Assembly (NCBI GenBank): GCA_020025635.1
Contig: JAHHRU010000003.1
Span: 62,001-126,000, forward strand
DNA: 64,000 nt
Source of the DNA: Allofournierella sp.
GTDB lineage: Bacteria > Bacillota > Clostridia > Oscillospirales > Ruminococcaceae
Direction of reading: 5' to 3'
Positions 8,226-16,184 of this stretch are shown one piece after another; the stretch's first letter is position 1; every line of letters begins with the position of its first letter. The translations under genes and the position numbers were made by a program. The notes under the pieces are model-generated. The model was not told where the DNA came from and made no database searches. It saw only the letters and a list, made by a program, of their open reading frames with translations.

Positions 8226-9353
8226 ATGAACATTCTGATCATGTCCTGCAATACCGGCGGAGGCCACAACGCAGCAGCCCAGGCGGTTGCTCAGGCCCTG
8301 CGCCGCCGCGGCCACACCTGCAAGGTGGTGGACTTTCTGGCCCTTGCCAGCGACTTTGTTTCCAAAGAAGTCTGCGGGGCTTATGTTGCGGTGGTGAACC
8401 GGGCTCCCAAAATGTTCAACCTGCTTTATAAGGCAGGTGCGGCAGTGTCCACCCCCCATCACAAATCCCCCATCTACTATATCAACAAATGCTTTGTCCG
8501 CCGTCTGCGGCAGGAATTTGCCGCAAACCACTATGATGCGGTTGTTGTGAGCCATATTTTTGCGGCACAGGCGCTCACTGCCCTGCGCAAAAAGGGCGAG
8601 CTGGACATTCCCTTTATTTCCATCACCACCGACTACACCTGCAGCCCCTTCTGGGAGGAAGTCCTCTGCGACTGCATGACCATTCCCCACCCGGATCTGA
8701 TCGAAGAATTCGTTCAGCACGGGGTAGACCCCAGCCTGCTGCTGCCCTGCGGCATTCCGGTGAGCGAGGAGTGCTCACAGGAGCTGACCCAGCAGCAGGC
8801 CCGGGAGATGCTGGACCTGCCGCAGGAGCGCCCGGTGGTGCTGCTTGCCGGCGGCAGCATGGGCCACGGCAACCAGAAGGACCTGATCGACGCCTTGCTT
8901 TCCCGCCAGCGCTTTGAGCCGTACATTGTTGTGGTCTGCGGCTCCAACAAAGCCGAAAAGGAGTCTTTGGAAAAGCGCTATGCAAAACGGGACGATGTCC
9001 AGATCCGTGGCTATGAGCGCCGCCTGCCTTTGCTCATGCGGGCAGCGGATGTGACCTTCACCAAGCCCGGCGGCCTTTCCAGCACCGAGGCAGCTGTGGT
9101 GGGCACCCCGCTGATTTTCCGAAATGCCATTCCCGGGTGTGAAACCTACAATCAAAACTTTTTTGTGAGCCGCGGCATGGCCTATGCGCCCGACAGCGCC
9201 CGCACCCAAAGCAAGGCTGCCCGCCTTCTCTGCACCGGCCCCGAGCACCGGGATGCCATGCTCACCGCCCAAAAGGGCATTCCAAACCGGGCGGCAGACG
9301 CCGTGTGCGACAAGCTGGAACAGCTTTGGGCCGAAAGGGGGAACCAGCCGTGA
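8226..9353 (+). CDS. Diacylglycerol glycosyltransferase (MGDG synthase/UgtP-like)
   Basis: 375-residue GT28-like enzyme that would transfer a hexose from a UDP-sugar to diacylglycerol on the inner membrane face. The N-terminus MNILIMSCNTGGGHNAAAQA is the MGDG-synthase domain signature (glycine-rich loop with GGGH). The C-terminal half holds VVLLAGGSMGHG and the donor-binding TKPGGLSSTEAAVVGTPLI. The ATG at 8226 follows GGAAAGGAG; a longer in-frame start at 8097 has no ribosome site. A TATAAT lies at 8184-8189. It overlaps plsY by four bases, which couples glycolipid and phosphatidic acid synthesis. Confidence 0.85.
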   Translation: MNILIMSCNTGGGHNAAAQAVAQALRRRGHTCKVVDFLALASDFVSKEVCGAYVAVVNRAPKMFNLLYKAGAAVSTPHHKSPIYYINKCFVRRLRQEFAANHYDAVVVSHIFAAQALTALRKKGELDIPFISITTDYTCSPFWEEVLCDCMTIPHPDLIEEFVQHGVDPSLLLPCGIPVSEECSQELTQQQAREMLDLPQERPVVLLAGGSMGHGNQKDLIDALLSRQRFEPYIVVVCGSNKAEKESLEKRYAKRDDVQIRGYERRLPLLMRAADVTFTKPGGLSSTEAAVVGTPLIFRNAIPGCETYNQNFFVSRGMAYAPDSARTQSKAARLLCTGPEHRDAMLTAQKGIPNRAADAVCDKLEQLWAERGNQP

Positions 9354-9976
9354 TCGTTCTGTTTGCGGTCCTTGGTTTTTTAAGCGGCAGCATTTTGTAC
9401 AGTGCCTTTCTGCCCCTTGTGCTGAAAGGGGTGGATGTGCGCACCGAGGCTGCGGATCACAACCCCGGTGCAGCCAACGCCTTCAAATACGGCGGCAGGG
9501 CCGTGGGCATCCTGTCGCTTTTCTGCGATCTCGCCAAAGGGTATCTGCCGGTCTGGCTTGCGCTGAATTATGTAACAGCGGACACTCCCGGCTTTTCGCT
9601 GGTGATCGCCGCGCCGGTTCTGGGCCACGCTTTTTCGCCCTTTGCGCATTTCAAGGGCGGCAAGGCCATTGCCGCTTCGTTTGGCGCTTTGCTGGCTCTT
9701 CTGCCGCAGGATGCGGTGGTGCTGCATCTGGCATTCTGGTATATTTTCTTTTCTGTGCTGGTCGTGGTGCGCCCGCACGCCGTGCGCACCATCCTCGCCT
9801 TCGCTCTCACGGCTTTGTGGGCTCTCAAGGCTTCGGTGGCGCCCATTGCGTTCGGCGTGTTCCTTGTCTTTTGCACCACCGGCTGGCGGCATCTTCCGTC
9901 TGTGCACCAAGCTCCATTCAGCATCCGGCTGATCGGGTTCAAAAGCCTGCCCCGGTTCAGTGCCGGTTCCCAATGA
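9350..9976 (+). CDS. plsY: Glycerol-3-phosphate acyltransferase PlsY-like
   Basis: 208-residue membrane enzyme that acylates glycerol-3-phosphate using acyl-phosphate, the first step of phospholipid synthesis. It has the family motifs NPGAANAFKYGG and LGHAFSPFAHFKGGKAIAASFG, and about five hydrophobic helices. The GTG start at 9350 overlaps the TGA of the glycosyltransferase gene (GTGA), showing translational coupling. The C-terminal tail is slightly longer than usual. The sequence is divergent from typical PlsY, but the FKGGK motif is clear. Confidence 0.8.
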   Translation: MIVLFAVLGFLSGSILYSAFLPLVLKGVDVRTEAADHNPGAANAFKYGGRAVGILSLFCDLAKGYLPVWLALNYVTADTPGFSLVIAAPVLGHAFSPFAHFKGGKAIAASFGALLALLPQDAVVLHLAFWYIFFSVLVVVRPHAVRTILAFALTALWALKASVAPIAFGVFLVFCTTGWRHLPSVHQAPFSIRLIGFKSLPRFSAGSQ

Positions 9977-9983
9977 GCCCTTC

Positions 9984-10035
9984 CCGGAAAGGAGCGCTTT
10001 GCGTGCCCTTTTTCGGGATTTTTGTTTTTCACCCA
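9984..10035 (+). terminator. Probable terminator after plsY
   Basis: TCCCGGAAAGG pairs imperfectly with CCTTTTTCGGGA, followed by TTTTTGTTTTT. A TACAAT -10-like box for the next gene lies at 10057-10062. Confidence 0.5.
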
Positions 10036-10095
10036 CAAAACTCTTTCCCTCTGTGTTACAATAGAACTATCCTGATCATAAGCGAGGTGCTTTTT

Positions 10096-10644
10096 ATGAA
10101 CAATGAACTCCTGACCGAAACCGCCGCACAGGCGGCCCGGGAACTTTTGGAGGCCGCCCGGCTGAAAGCCGGTGACATCCTGGTGGTGGGCTGCTCTTCC
10201 AGTGAGATCGTCGGCGAGCAGATCGGCCACGGCTCCAGCATGGAGGCCGCCCAGGCCGTTTTCAACGGCATCTATCCGGTTTTGAAGCAGGCGGGGGTGT
10301 ATCTTGCCGCCCAGTGCTGTGAGCACCTGAACCGGGCCATCATTCTGGAAGAAAAGGCCCTTCCCTATGGGGTCCGGCCGGTCAATGTGGTGCCTCAGCC
10401 CAAGGCAGGCGGCAGCTTTGCCACCACCTGCTGGCAGAATTTTGAAAACCCGGTGGCCCTGGAAGCCATTCAGGCGGATGCCGGCATGGATATCGGCGAC
10501 ACCCTCATCGGTATGCACCTGAAGCCGGTGGCGGTGCCGGTCCGGCTTTCCATGCGCAAACTGGGCCAGGCAAATCTGGTATGCGCCCGCACCCGGCTCA
10601 AATTTATCGGCGGCAGCCGGGCAGCTTACCAGCCGGAGGTGTAA
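10096..10644 (+). CDS. UPF0340 / DUF436 family protein (YwlG-like)
   Basis: 182-residue soluble protein. VVGCSSSEIVGEQIGHGSS and QCCEHLNRAIILEE are hallmark stretches of the TIGR01440/UPF0340 family, whose biochemical role is not established. The length matches the family (about 180). The ATG at 10096 follows GCGAGG; the long upstream in-frame extension covers plsY in another frame and is not real. The yggS-like gene starts four bases after its stop, so the two are probably co-transcribed. Confidence 0.85.
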   Translation: MNNELLTETAAQAARELLEAARLKAGDILVVGCSSSEIVGEQIGHGSSMEAAQAVFNGIYPVLKQAGVYLAAQCCEHLNRAIILEEKALPYGVRPVNVVPQPKAGGSFATTCWQNFENPVALEAIQADAGMDIGDTLIGMHLKPVAVPVRLSMRKLGQANLVCARTRLKFIGGSRAAYQPEV

Positions 10645-10648
10645 CACC

Positions 10649-11362
10649 ATGACGGAACTGGAACAGCTGCAAACCCGGGTGGAAAAAGTCCGCCGGCGGA
10701 TGAACGCAGCCTGTGCCCGGGCCGGCCGGGACCCTTCCTCGGTTTTATTGTGCGCCGCCAGCAAGACCCAGACCCCTGCCACGGTGGCGCTGGCCGCCGG
10801 CCTTCCCATCGATCTTTTCGGCGAAAACCGGGTGCAGGAGCTGGTGGAAAAAAGCAGTGCCGGCGCCTACGGCAGCACTCCTTTGCATTTCATCGGCCAC
10901 CTGCAAACCAACAAGGTGCGCCAGGTGGTGGGCACCGCAAGCCTTCTGCACTCCATCGACTCGGAAAAGCTTCTGCGGGCCGTGGAAAAAGAGGCCGCCC
11001 GAAAGGGCATCGTGCAGGATGTTCTTTTGGAAGTGAACCTTGCCGGCGAAGAAAGCAAAAGCGGCGTTCTGCCAAAGGATCTTCCCGCACTTGCCGCTTT
11101 GAGCGAAGATTTTCTGCATCTGCGGGTGCTGGGGCTCATGTGTGTGCCGCCCCGCACCTGTGATGTATCCGCCCAGCACAGAGCCTTTGAAACCATGCGC
11201 CGACTTTCGGCCCAGATTTCCGGGCTGGGGCTTTCCAGGGCTCGGATGCAGCATCTCAGCATGGGCATGAGCGGCGATTTTGAAGCCGCCATCGAAGAGG
11301 GGGCCACCATCATCCGGGTGGGCACCTCGATTTTCGGCCCGCGCAGTTACCCCACCGTTTGA
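10649..11362 (+). CDS. yggS: YggS family pyridoxal-phosphate homeostasis protein
   Basis: 237-residue alanine-racemase-fold protein that binds pyridoxal phosphate and buffers it in the cytoplasm. Lys39 in CAASKTQ is the cofactor lysine. Other family motifs are FGENRVQE, HFIGHLQTNK, LEVNLAGEESKSG, LSMGMSGDFEAAI and IRVGTSIFGPR. The length is normal. The ATG at 10649 comes right after the UPF0340 stop, with GGAGG just upstream. Confidence 0.95.
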   Translation: MTELEQLQTRVEKVRRRMNAACARAGRDPSSVLLCAASKTQTPATVALAAGLPIDLFGENRVQELVEKSSAGAYGSTPLHFIGHLQTNKVRQVVGTASLLHSIDSEKLLRAVEKEAARKGIVQDVLLEVNLAGEESKSGVLPKDLPALAALSEDFLHLRVLGLMCVPPRTCDVSAQHRAFETMRRLSAQISGLGLSRARMQHLSMGMSGDFEAAIEEGATIIRVGTSIFGPRSYPTV

Positions 11363-11430
11363 GTTTTCACCAATTTTCCAAAGATGGCGGGAATTTTGGC
11401 CGTGCATTGTGCCAAACCTTCGTTTCCCCC

Positions 11431-11460
11431 TTGAAAAGCGGTTGGCGGTATGTGTATTAT
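11431..11460 (+). promoter_or_regulatory. Probable promoter for the YitT/MATE genes
   Basis: TTGAAA (11431-11436), 18-base spacer, TATTAT (11455-11460). The transcript would carry a leader of about 140 bases including the hairpin at 11532. Confidence 0.5.
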
Positions 11461-11531
11461 TATAGAAATAAGGTTTACCGTTTGACGATCTCAAACTGTA
11501 TGCACCCACCAATTCCTTTGAGATTTTGTCC

Positions 11532-11567
11532 GCAACAGCGGCAGGCCCCTGCGCCTGCCGCTGTTGC
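11532..11567 (+). other. Perfect 14-bp hairpin in the YitT leader
   Basis: Positions 11532-11545 pair perfectly with 11554-11567 around an eight-base loop. There is no T run on either strand, so it is not a normal intrinsic terminator. It lies 42 bases before the YitT ATG and could be a regulatory or stabilising RNA hairpin. Confidence 0.6.
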
Positions 11568-11609
11568 CTGTATTACCGCCCGCTTTACCAGACCAAATCG
11601 AGGTACATC

Positions 11610-12476
11610 ATGAAGCACAGTACATTTTCTCACCAACTGAAAAACCTGCTGCTGGTCCTTTCCGGCAATGCTCTGTATGCGCTGGCTGTGAGCATGTTCA
11701 TCCTTCCAGCCGGGCTCATCACCGGCGGCACCACCGGCCTTGCCCTGCTGGCGCAGTATTATCTGCATATCCCGGTGCCTGTTTTTGTCATGTTCTCCAA
11801 TGTGATCATGTTCCTGCTGGGCGCTTTGGTCATGGGCCGGTGGTTTGCCTTCAACACCGCCATTTCCACCTTCTGCTATCCGCTTCTGCTGGAGCTGTTC
11901 TGCTCGATCCCCGGCATCGATCAAGTAACCGATGACCGGCTGCTTGCCACCATCTTCGGCGGTCTGATGGTGGGTGTGGCCATCGGCATGGTGATCGGTG
12001 CGGGCGCTTCCAGCGGCGGCATGGACATCCCTCCCATCATCCTGAACAAATTCTTCGGCATCCCCATTTCGGCCTCCATGTACACCATAGACTTTCTCAT
12101 CCTGCTGGGCCAGATGTTCTTTGCCGATAAGGACCAGATCCTTTACGGCGTTCTGCTGGTGCTGCTGTACACCCTGGTTCTGGAAAAAGTGGTGCTGATG
12201 GGCCACTCCAAAATTCAGGTGAAGATCCTCAGCGATAAAAGCGAGGATATCCGCAAGCTGGTGCTCACCGTTCTGGACCGGGGCTGCACCCTGCTTCATG
12301 CCAAAACCGGCTTTGCCCAGGAAGAGCGGGACATGCTGCTCACCGTTGTGACCAACCGGGAGCTGGCAAAGCTCAACCATCTGGTCCTTGAGATCGACCC
12401 GCAGGCCTTTATCATCACCAGCTCCGTGAACGAGGTGCACGGCCGGGGCTTTACCATGTGCAAAATTTACAAGTAA
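11610..12476 (+). CDS. YitT family membrane protein
   Basis: 288 residues: an N-terminal membrane part of five to six helices (GGTTGLALL and GAGASSGGMDI are family motifs) and a C-terminal cytoplasmic DUF2179 domain (about residues 210-285: KSEDIRKLVLTVLDRGCTLL and ITSSVNEVHGRGF). The function of YitT proteins is unknown. The ATG at 11610 is chosen over the track-style upstream start, which would read through the hairpin; GAGG lies eight bases before it. A second YitT homologue is at 46028-46906. The MATE gene follows by 13 bases. Confidence 0.85.
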   Translation: MKHSTFSHQLKNLLLVLSGNALYALAVSMFILPAGLITGGTTGLALLAQYYLHIPVPVFVMFSNVIMFLLGALVMGRWFAFNTAISTFCYPLLLELFCSIPGIDQVTDDRLLATIFGGLMVGVAIGMVIGAGASSGGMDIPPIILNKFFGIPISASMYTIDFLILLGQMFFADKDQILYGVLLVLLYTLVLEKVVLMGHSKIQVKILSDKSEDIRKLVLTVLDRGCTLLHAKTGFAQEERDMLLTVVTNRELAKLNHLVLEIDPQAFIITSSVNEVHGRGFTMCKIYK

Positions 12477-12489
12477 CCGAGGCTTTTTT

Positions 12490-13854
12490 ATGAAAATGGA
12501 AAACGATCTGGGCCGTGACCCCATTCCCCGTCTGGTTTTGCGTGTGGCACTGCCCAGTATGCTGGCGCAATTCGTAAGCGTTCTTTACAGCATTGTGGAC
12601 CGTATGTACATCGGCAACATCCCCCAGGTCGGCAAGCTGGCCCTGGCCGGTGCCGGTGTGTGCGGCCCCATTGTGACCATGGTCGGCGCTTTTGCCTTTC
12701 TGGTGGGCATCGGCGGCTCGCCTATGATGAGCATCCGCATGGGCAGCGGCGACAATGAAGGTGCCAGGCGCATCCTTTCCAACTGCTTTCTGCTTTTGTG
12801 CGGCCTTTCGGTGGTGCTCATGGGCGGCGCTTACCTTACCCGCAAGCCGGTCCTGATGATGTTCGGTGCCAGCGAGGCCACCCTGCCGTTTGCTTTGCGG
12901 TACTACACGGTTTATCTCAGCGGCACCCTGTTTGCCCTGCTGGCAACAGGCCTCAACCAGTTCATCATCTGCCAGGGCTACTCCCAGAAGGGCATGAAAT
13001 CGGTGCTGCTGGGCGCTGTTCTGAACATTGTTCTGGACCCCCTCTTTATTTTTGTTTTTAAAATGGGTGTTTCCGGTGCGGCTGTGGCAACGGTGCTCAG
13101 CCAACTGGCCAGCTGCATCTATGTGCTGCACTTTCTGTTCGGCCCCACCCCGCCGGTGCGCATCACCTTCGGCGGCTATGATATCCGGCTGATGGGCCGG
13201 GTGATTGCACTGGGCTTTACCCCCTTTGCCATTGTGGTAATGGACAACCTGATGTTCATCGGCCTCAACACCCTTTTGCAGAAATACGGCGGCCCGGCCG
13301 AGGGGGACCTGCTCATTGCGGCCGCCACCGTTGCCCAAAGCTTCATGCTGGTGGTGAACATGCCCATGTCCGGCATCACCGGCGGCACCGGCTCCATTTT
13401 GGGCTATAACTACGGTGCCGGCAACCCGCAGCGCATCCTGCAGGCGCAGAAATGGATCCTGGGCCTGTGCCTGATCTACACCAGCCTTTTGACCCTTGCC
13501 GGGCAGCTGATTCCCGGGCCGTTCGTTTCCATCTTTACCAGCGACCCCGCGGTGGCCCAGCGGGCGGTGTCTGCCATCCGCATCTGCGCCTTGGGGCTCA
13601 TCCCCCTTTCCATTCAGTTCACCGTTGTGGACGGCTTTACCGGCATGGGCATGATGCGCTATGCGCTGCCCCTTTCGCTGTGCCGCAAGCTCATCTATTT
13701 CGTTCCGCTTTTCATTCTCCCCGCTCATTTCGGGGCCATGTCCATCTTCTATGCAGAGCCTATTTCGGATTTTCTCGCCCCTATGATCGGCCTTGCCGTT
13801 TATCTGTGGCGCATCCGCTATGTGATCGGCATGAAGCCCAAGGATCCCGACTGA
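12490..13854 (+). CDS. MATE family efflux transporter
   Basis: 454-residue, 12-helix membrane exporter of the MATE family, which uses Na+ or H+ to expel drugs or metabolites. DPIPRLVLRVALPSMLAQFV and MYIGNIPQVGKLALAGAG open the first half. NIVLDPLFIFVFKMGVSGAA and NMPMSGITGGTGSILGYNYG are typical of the centre. It is complete, and probably co-transcribed with the YitT gene 13 bases upstream. The substrate is unknown. Confidence 0.9.
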   Translation: MKMENDLGRDPIPRLVLRVALPSMLAQFVSVLYSIVDRMYIGNIPQVGKLALAGAGVCGPIVTMVGAFAFLVGIGGSPMMSIRMGSGDNEGARRILSNCFLLLCGLSVVLMGGAYLTRKPVLMMFGASEATLPFALRYYTVYLSGTLFALLATGLNQFIICQGYSQKGMKSVLLGAVLNIVLDPLFIFVFKMGVSGAAVATVLSQLASCIYVLHFLFGPTPPVRITFGGYDIRLMGRVIALGFTPFAIVVMDNLMFIGLNTLLQKYGGPAEGDLLIAAATVAQSFMLVVNMPMSGITGGTGSILGYNYGAGNPQRILQAQKWILGLCLIYTSLLTLAGQLIPGPFVSIFTSDPAVAQRAVSAIRICALGLIPLSIQFTVVDGFTGMGMMRYALPLSLCRKLIYFVPLFILPAHFGAMSIFYAEPISDFLAPMIGLAVYLWRIRYVIGMKPKDPD

Positions 13855-13857
13855 ACC

Positions 13858-13899
13858 AAAAAACACCCTCTGGAACAGATCGCTCCAGAGGGTGTTTTT
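13858..13899. terminator. Bidirectional terminator between MATE and M56-M23 genes
   Basis: A 12-base stem (AAACACCCTCTGGA with TCCAGAGGGTGTTT) is flanked by A and T runs on both sides, serving two convergent genes. Confidence 0.9.
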
Positions 13900-13904
13900 C
13901 CTGT

Positions 13905-15602
13905 TCAGCTGTTCTCTGCCGGGGTCTCTGTCCGGGCTGGCTGCCCATGGAGTTCCCCGCCGGTAAAAACAAATTTTTCCTTTACTTCCTTTGGCAGCAC
14001 ATCGCTTGCCGCTGCGGCGGCCTGCAGATAACCGGCCGGCTGCAAAAGACTCCCGTCCTTCAGCACCTCCAGGTGCAGGTGGCTGCCGGTGCTATTGCCG
14101 GTATGCCCCACCGTGGCGATCACATCTCCCGCTTTCACGGCATCGCCCTCCTTCACCTTCAGCTCTTTGCAGTGGGCGTACAGGGTGGAAAAGCCATCCG
14201 CACCTTCCAGCTCCACCCGGTTGCCATAGCTGTAATGGAAGCCGGCCGTTTTCACCGTTCCGTCCTGCATTGCCCGGATGGCCGTTTCCTCCGGGGCTTT
14301 GATATCGATTCCTTTGTGGTAGTTTTCCATCTTCCGGGATACTTCGCAGTCGCTCTCCGTTTCATCCAGCGGCCACACAAAGGCGGTTTCCGGCTGGGGC
14401 AGCTCTGCGTTCCCGGCCGGCAGTTCCAAAACTTCCGGCTGGGCTTTGCCTGCATCTTCTTTGCCTTCCGCCGGCTCTTCGGGCTGGTTTTCCGGTTCTT
14501 TTTGCGGTCTGCTTTCCGCTTCGCTTTCGGCATCCTTGGAGGTGCTCTCCACAAAAGCAGGCACAGCGGAAGATGTTTCAGCAAAAGTTTCCGGTTTGGG
14601 CGCACCGCAGCTTACCAGGATGCTGCCGGCGGCCACCAGAGCGGCCAAAGCGGCCAGCAGTGGGAGTCCCTTGCTCTTTTTGTTCAGTTCAAACATTTCC
14701 TGAAACCTCCTTTTCAGGTCTTTCCCAGCAGAAAATCCGGTGGAAAGGGTCAGCGCCCGCTCACGGCGCACCGTTTTAAGGCCGGCAAGCACCGCACTGC
14801 CATAGGCCTGCCTATACGAAAGATCCCGCCCGGCCAGCACCGCTTCGTCGCAGCTCCGCTCCATATCCTGCCGGGCGGCCCGGGCCATCCAGTGCACCAT
14901 CGGATCAAACCAGTGCACCGCCTGGGCGGTCATCATCAAAAACTGGGCCGGAACATCCAGCCGCCGGGCATGGCAGGCCTCATGGGCCAGCACATAGGGC
15001 AGGTTTTCAGCACGCACACCCCCTTCGGGCAGGTACACCGCCGGGCGGCCCAGCCCCACCAGCATGGGGCTTTGGATGCCGCTTACCCGGTACACCCGCA
15101 CCGGCCAGCCGAACTGCTGCTCTGCGGCCGCCTGCGTCTGCCTGTCTGCCAGCCGCCGCTTTTTCGCAAGGCGGATGCAGAACGCCCCATAGGCTGCAAG
15201 CCGCAGGCTCAAAAAACCGGCAGCACCGGCCAGCCACAAAACAGGCAGCCAGTTCCGGTGTACCTCTGCCGGGGCAGGCATGGTGGCCGGCACGGGCCGC
15301 GGCTGTTCCTCTGCCTGCGGCAGCTTTTGTTCCAGCCGCATTTCGGGCATCGCCGGCGGGGCCTTTTCCAGCTCCTGCTGCACCAGCGTGGGCATGGGTG
15401 CCTTTACCGGCGCCTTGGGAAGGCTGAAATCAAAGGGCAGCGCCAGCCGCAGGGCCATCAGCAAAAATGCCAGCTGAAAAAAGCGGGGCGAAAGCCGTTT
15501 CCTGCCCGCCCTGCGCAGCCACAGAAGCGCCCCGATGAGCACCACTGCCCAGGGGGTGACTGCCAGCACCGCCGCAAACATCCCATTTAAGATGTGTTCC
15601 AT
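13905..15602 (-). CDS. M56/M23 fused envelope metallopeptidase (BlaR1-like)
   Basis: 565 residues with two zinc peptidase modules. The N-terminal half is BlaR1/MecR1-like: membrane helices at about 8-26, 36-54 and 116-135, and a cytoplasmic M56 site HEACH at about residues 204-209 with a following DEAV motif. A further helix ending in LVSCG is near residue 325. Next comes an acidic, Pro/Glu-rich linker, then a C-terminal M23 (LytM) domain with YHKGIDI at about 428 and SHLHLE at about 507 (the HxH zinc motif). This couples a sensor protease to a cell-wall endopeptidase instead of the usual penicillin-binding sensor domain. The ATG at 15602 follows GGGAGG, one base after the BlaI stop. Confidence 0.9.
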   Translation of the reverse strand: MEHILNGMFAAVLAVTPWAVVLIGALLWLRRAGRKRLSPRFFQLAFLLMALRLALPFDFSLPKAPVKAPMPTLVQQELEKAPPAMPEMRLEQKLPQAEEQPRPVPATMPAPAEVHRNWLPVLWLAGAAGFLSLRLAAYGAFCIRLAKKRRLADRQTQAAAEQQFGWPVRVYRVSGIQSPMLVGLGRPAVYLPEGGVRAENLPYVLAHEACHARRLDVPAQFLMMTAQAVHWFDPMVHWMARAARQDMERSCDEAVLAGRDLSYRQAYGSAVLAGLKTVRRERALTLSTGFSAGKDLKRRFQEMFELNKKSKGLPLLAALAALVAAGSILVSCGAPKPETFAETSSAVPAFVESTSKDAESEAESRPQKEPENQPEEPAEGKEDAGKAQPEVLELPAGNAELPQPETAFVWPLDETESDCEVSRKMENYHKGIDIKAPEETAIRAMQDGTVKTAGFHYSYGNRVELEGADGFSTLYAHCKELKVKEGDAVKAGDVIATVGHTGNSTGSHLHLEVLKDGSLLQPAGYLQAAAAASDVLPKEVKEKFVFTGGELHGQPARTETPAENS

Positions 15603-15603
15603 T

Positions 15604-15984
15604 TTACTTCCTCCCGGCGTTTCGAATGATCTCCTCCAGCTCGGCCAGGTCGGCACCGGTGAGGTTTTCCTCGTTCACCAGCGCCGCCACCATGCTTTTC
15701 ACGGAGTTTTTGTAATACCGGCGCAGCAGGCCTTTGGTTTCGGTGCGCCGGTATTCCTCTTCGCTCACCAGCGCTTTGTAAAGGGTGAAGCGCCCCTTGC
15801 GGCTCACCTCTGCAAACCCTTTTTCGGCAAGGCGTGTGAGCAGCGCCTTCACGGTGGAAAGGGTCCACTCCCGGTCGATTTCGGCCAGCACCTGTGCGGT
15901 GCGAATGGGCTCTTTGTGCTGCCACAGAACCAGCATCACCTCAAGCTCTGAATCCGGCAGCTTTGTTTTGGAAAGATCGTTCAT
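15604..15984 (-). CDS. BlaI/MecI/CopY family repressor
   Basis: 126 residues: a winged helix at about residues 8-75 (LPDSELEVMLVLW, TLSTVKALLTRLAEKGF) and a C-terminal dimerisation helix region. In this family the repressor is cut by its M56 partner, which lifts repression. The partner gene starts one base after this stop. Two operator-like repeats lie in the promoter just upstream, so autoregulation is likely. Length is normal. Confidence 0.92.
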   Translation of the reverse strand: MNDLSKTKLPDSELEVMLVLWQHKEPIRTAQVLAEIDREWTLSTVKALLTRLAEKGFAEVSRKGRFTLYKALVSEEEYRRTETKGLLRRYYKNSVKSMVAALVNEENLTGADLAELEEIIRNAGRK

Positions 15985-15997
15985 GATATCAGCTCGC

Positions 15998-16057
15998 TTT
16001 CATTGACATTTGTCATTGTAATCAGGATACCAATTTCATTTATATTTGTCAATGAAC
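15998..16057. promoter_or_regulatory. Two BlaI-type operator repeats
   Basis: Two similar 24-base units start at 15998 and 16034, 36 bases apart. Each reads TTTCATT-N5-TTTGTCA with a following WTG. The first contains TGACA-TT-TGTCA (16004-16015); the second contains TTCATT and AATGAA arms (16035-16056). They overlap the -35 box and the transcription start region of the BlaI promoter, as expected for a repressor. Confidence 0.65.
16024..16052 (-). promoter_or_regulatory. Promoter for the BlaI-M56/M23 operon
   Basis: On the minus strand: TTGACA (16047-16052), 17-base spacer, TATCCT (16024-16029). Both operator-like repeats overlap or flank it. Confidence 0.75.
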
Positions 16058-16118
16058 ATTCTGTGAAACTTCTCGTTTGCGTTCGTTTGCCGCAAAAGCC
16101 TTTTCGGTGTCCGCTGTC

Positions 16119-16147
16119 TTTACAACTTCCCGCTTTCTCCTTATAAT
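16119..16147 (+). promoter_or_regulatory. Promoter for the oligoendopeptidase gene
   Basis: TTTACA (16119-16124), 17-base spacer, TATAAT (16142-16147), 37 bases before the ATG at 16185. Confidence 0.8.
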
Positions 16148-16184
16148 AAGAATGATCTGTCTTTACGAAAGGAGAATTTGACCG

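Noticed and set aside
9184..10644. A 486-codon plus-strand frame joined to the UPF0340 gene
   Set aside because: The first 300 codons overlap the glycosyltransferase and PlsY genes in another frame; the real start at 10096 has a ribosome site and matches the family length.
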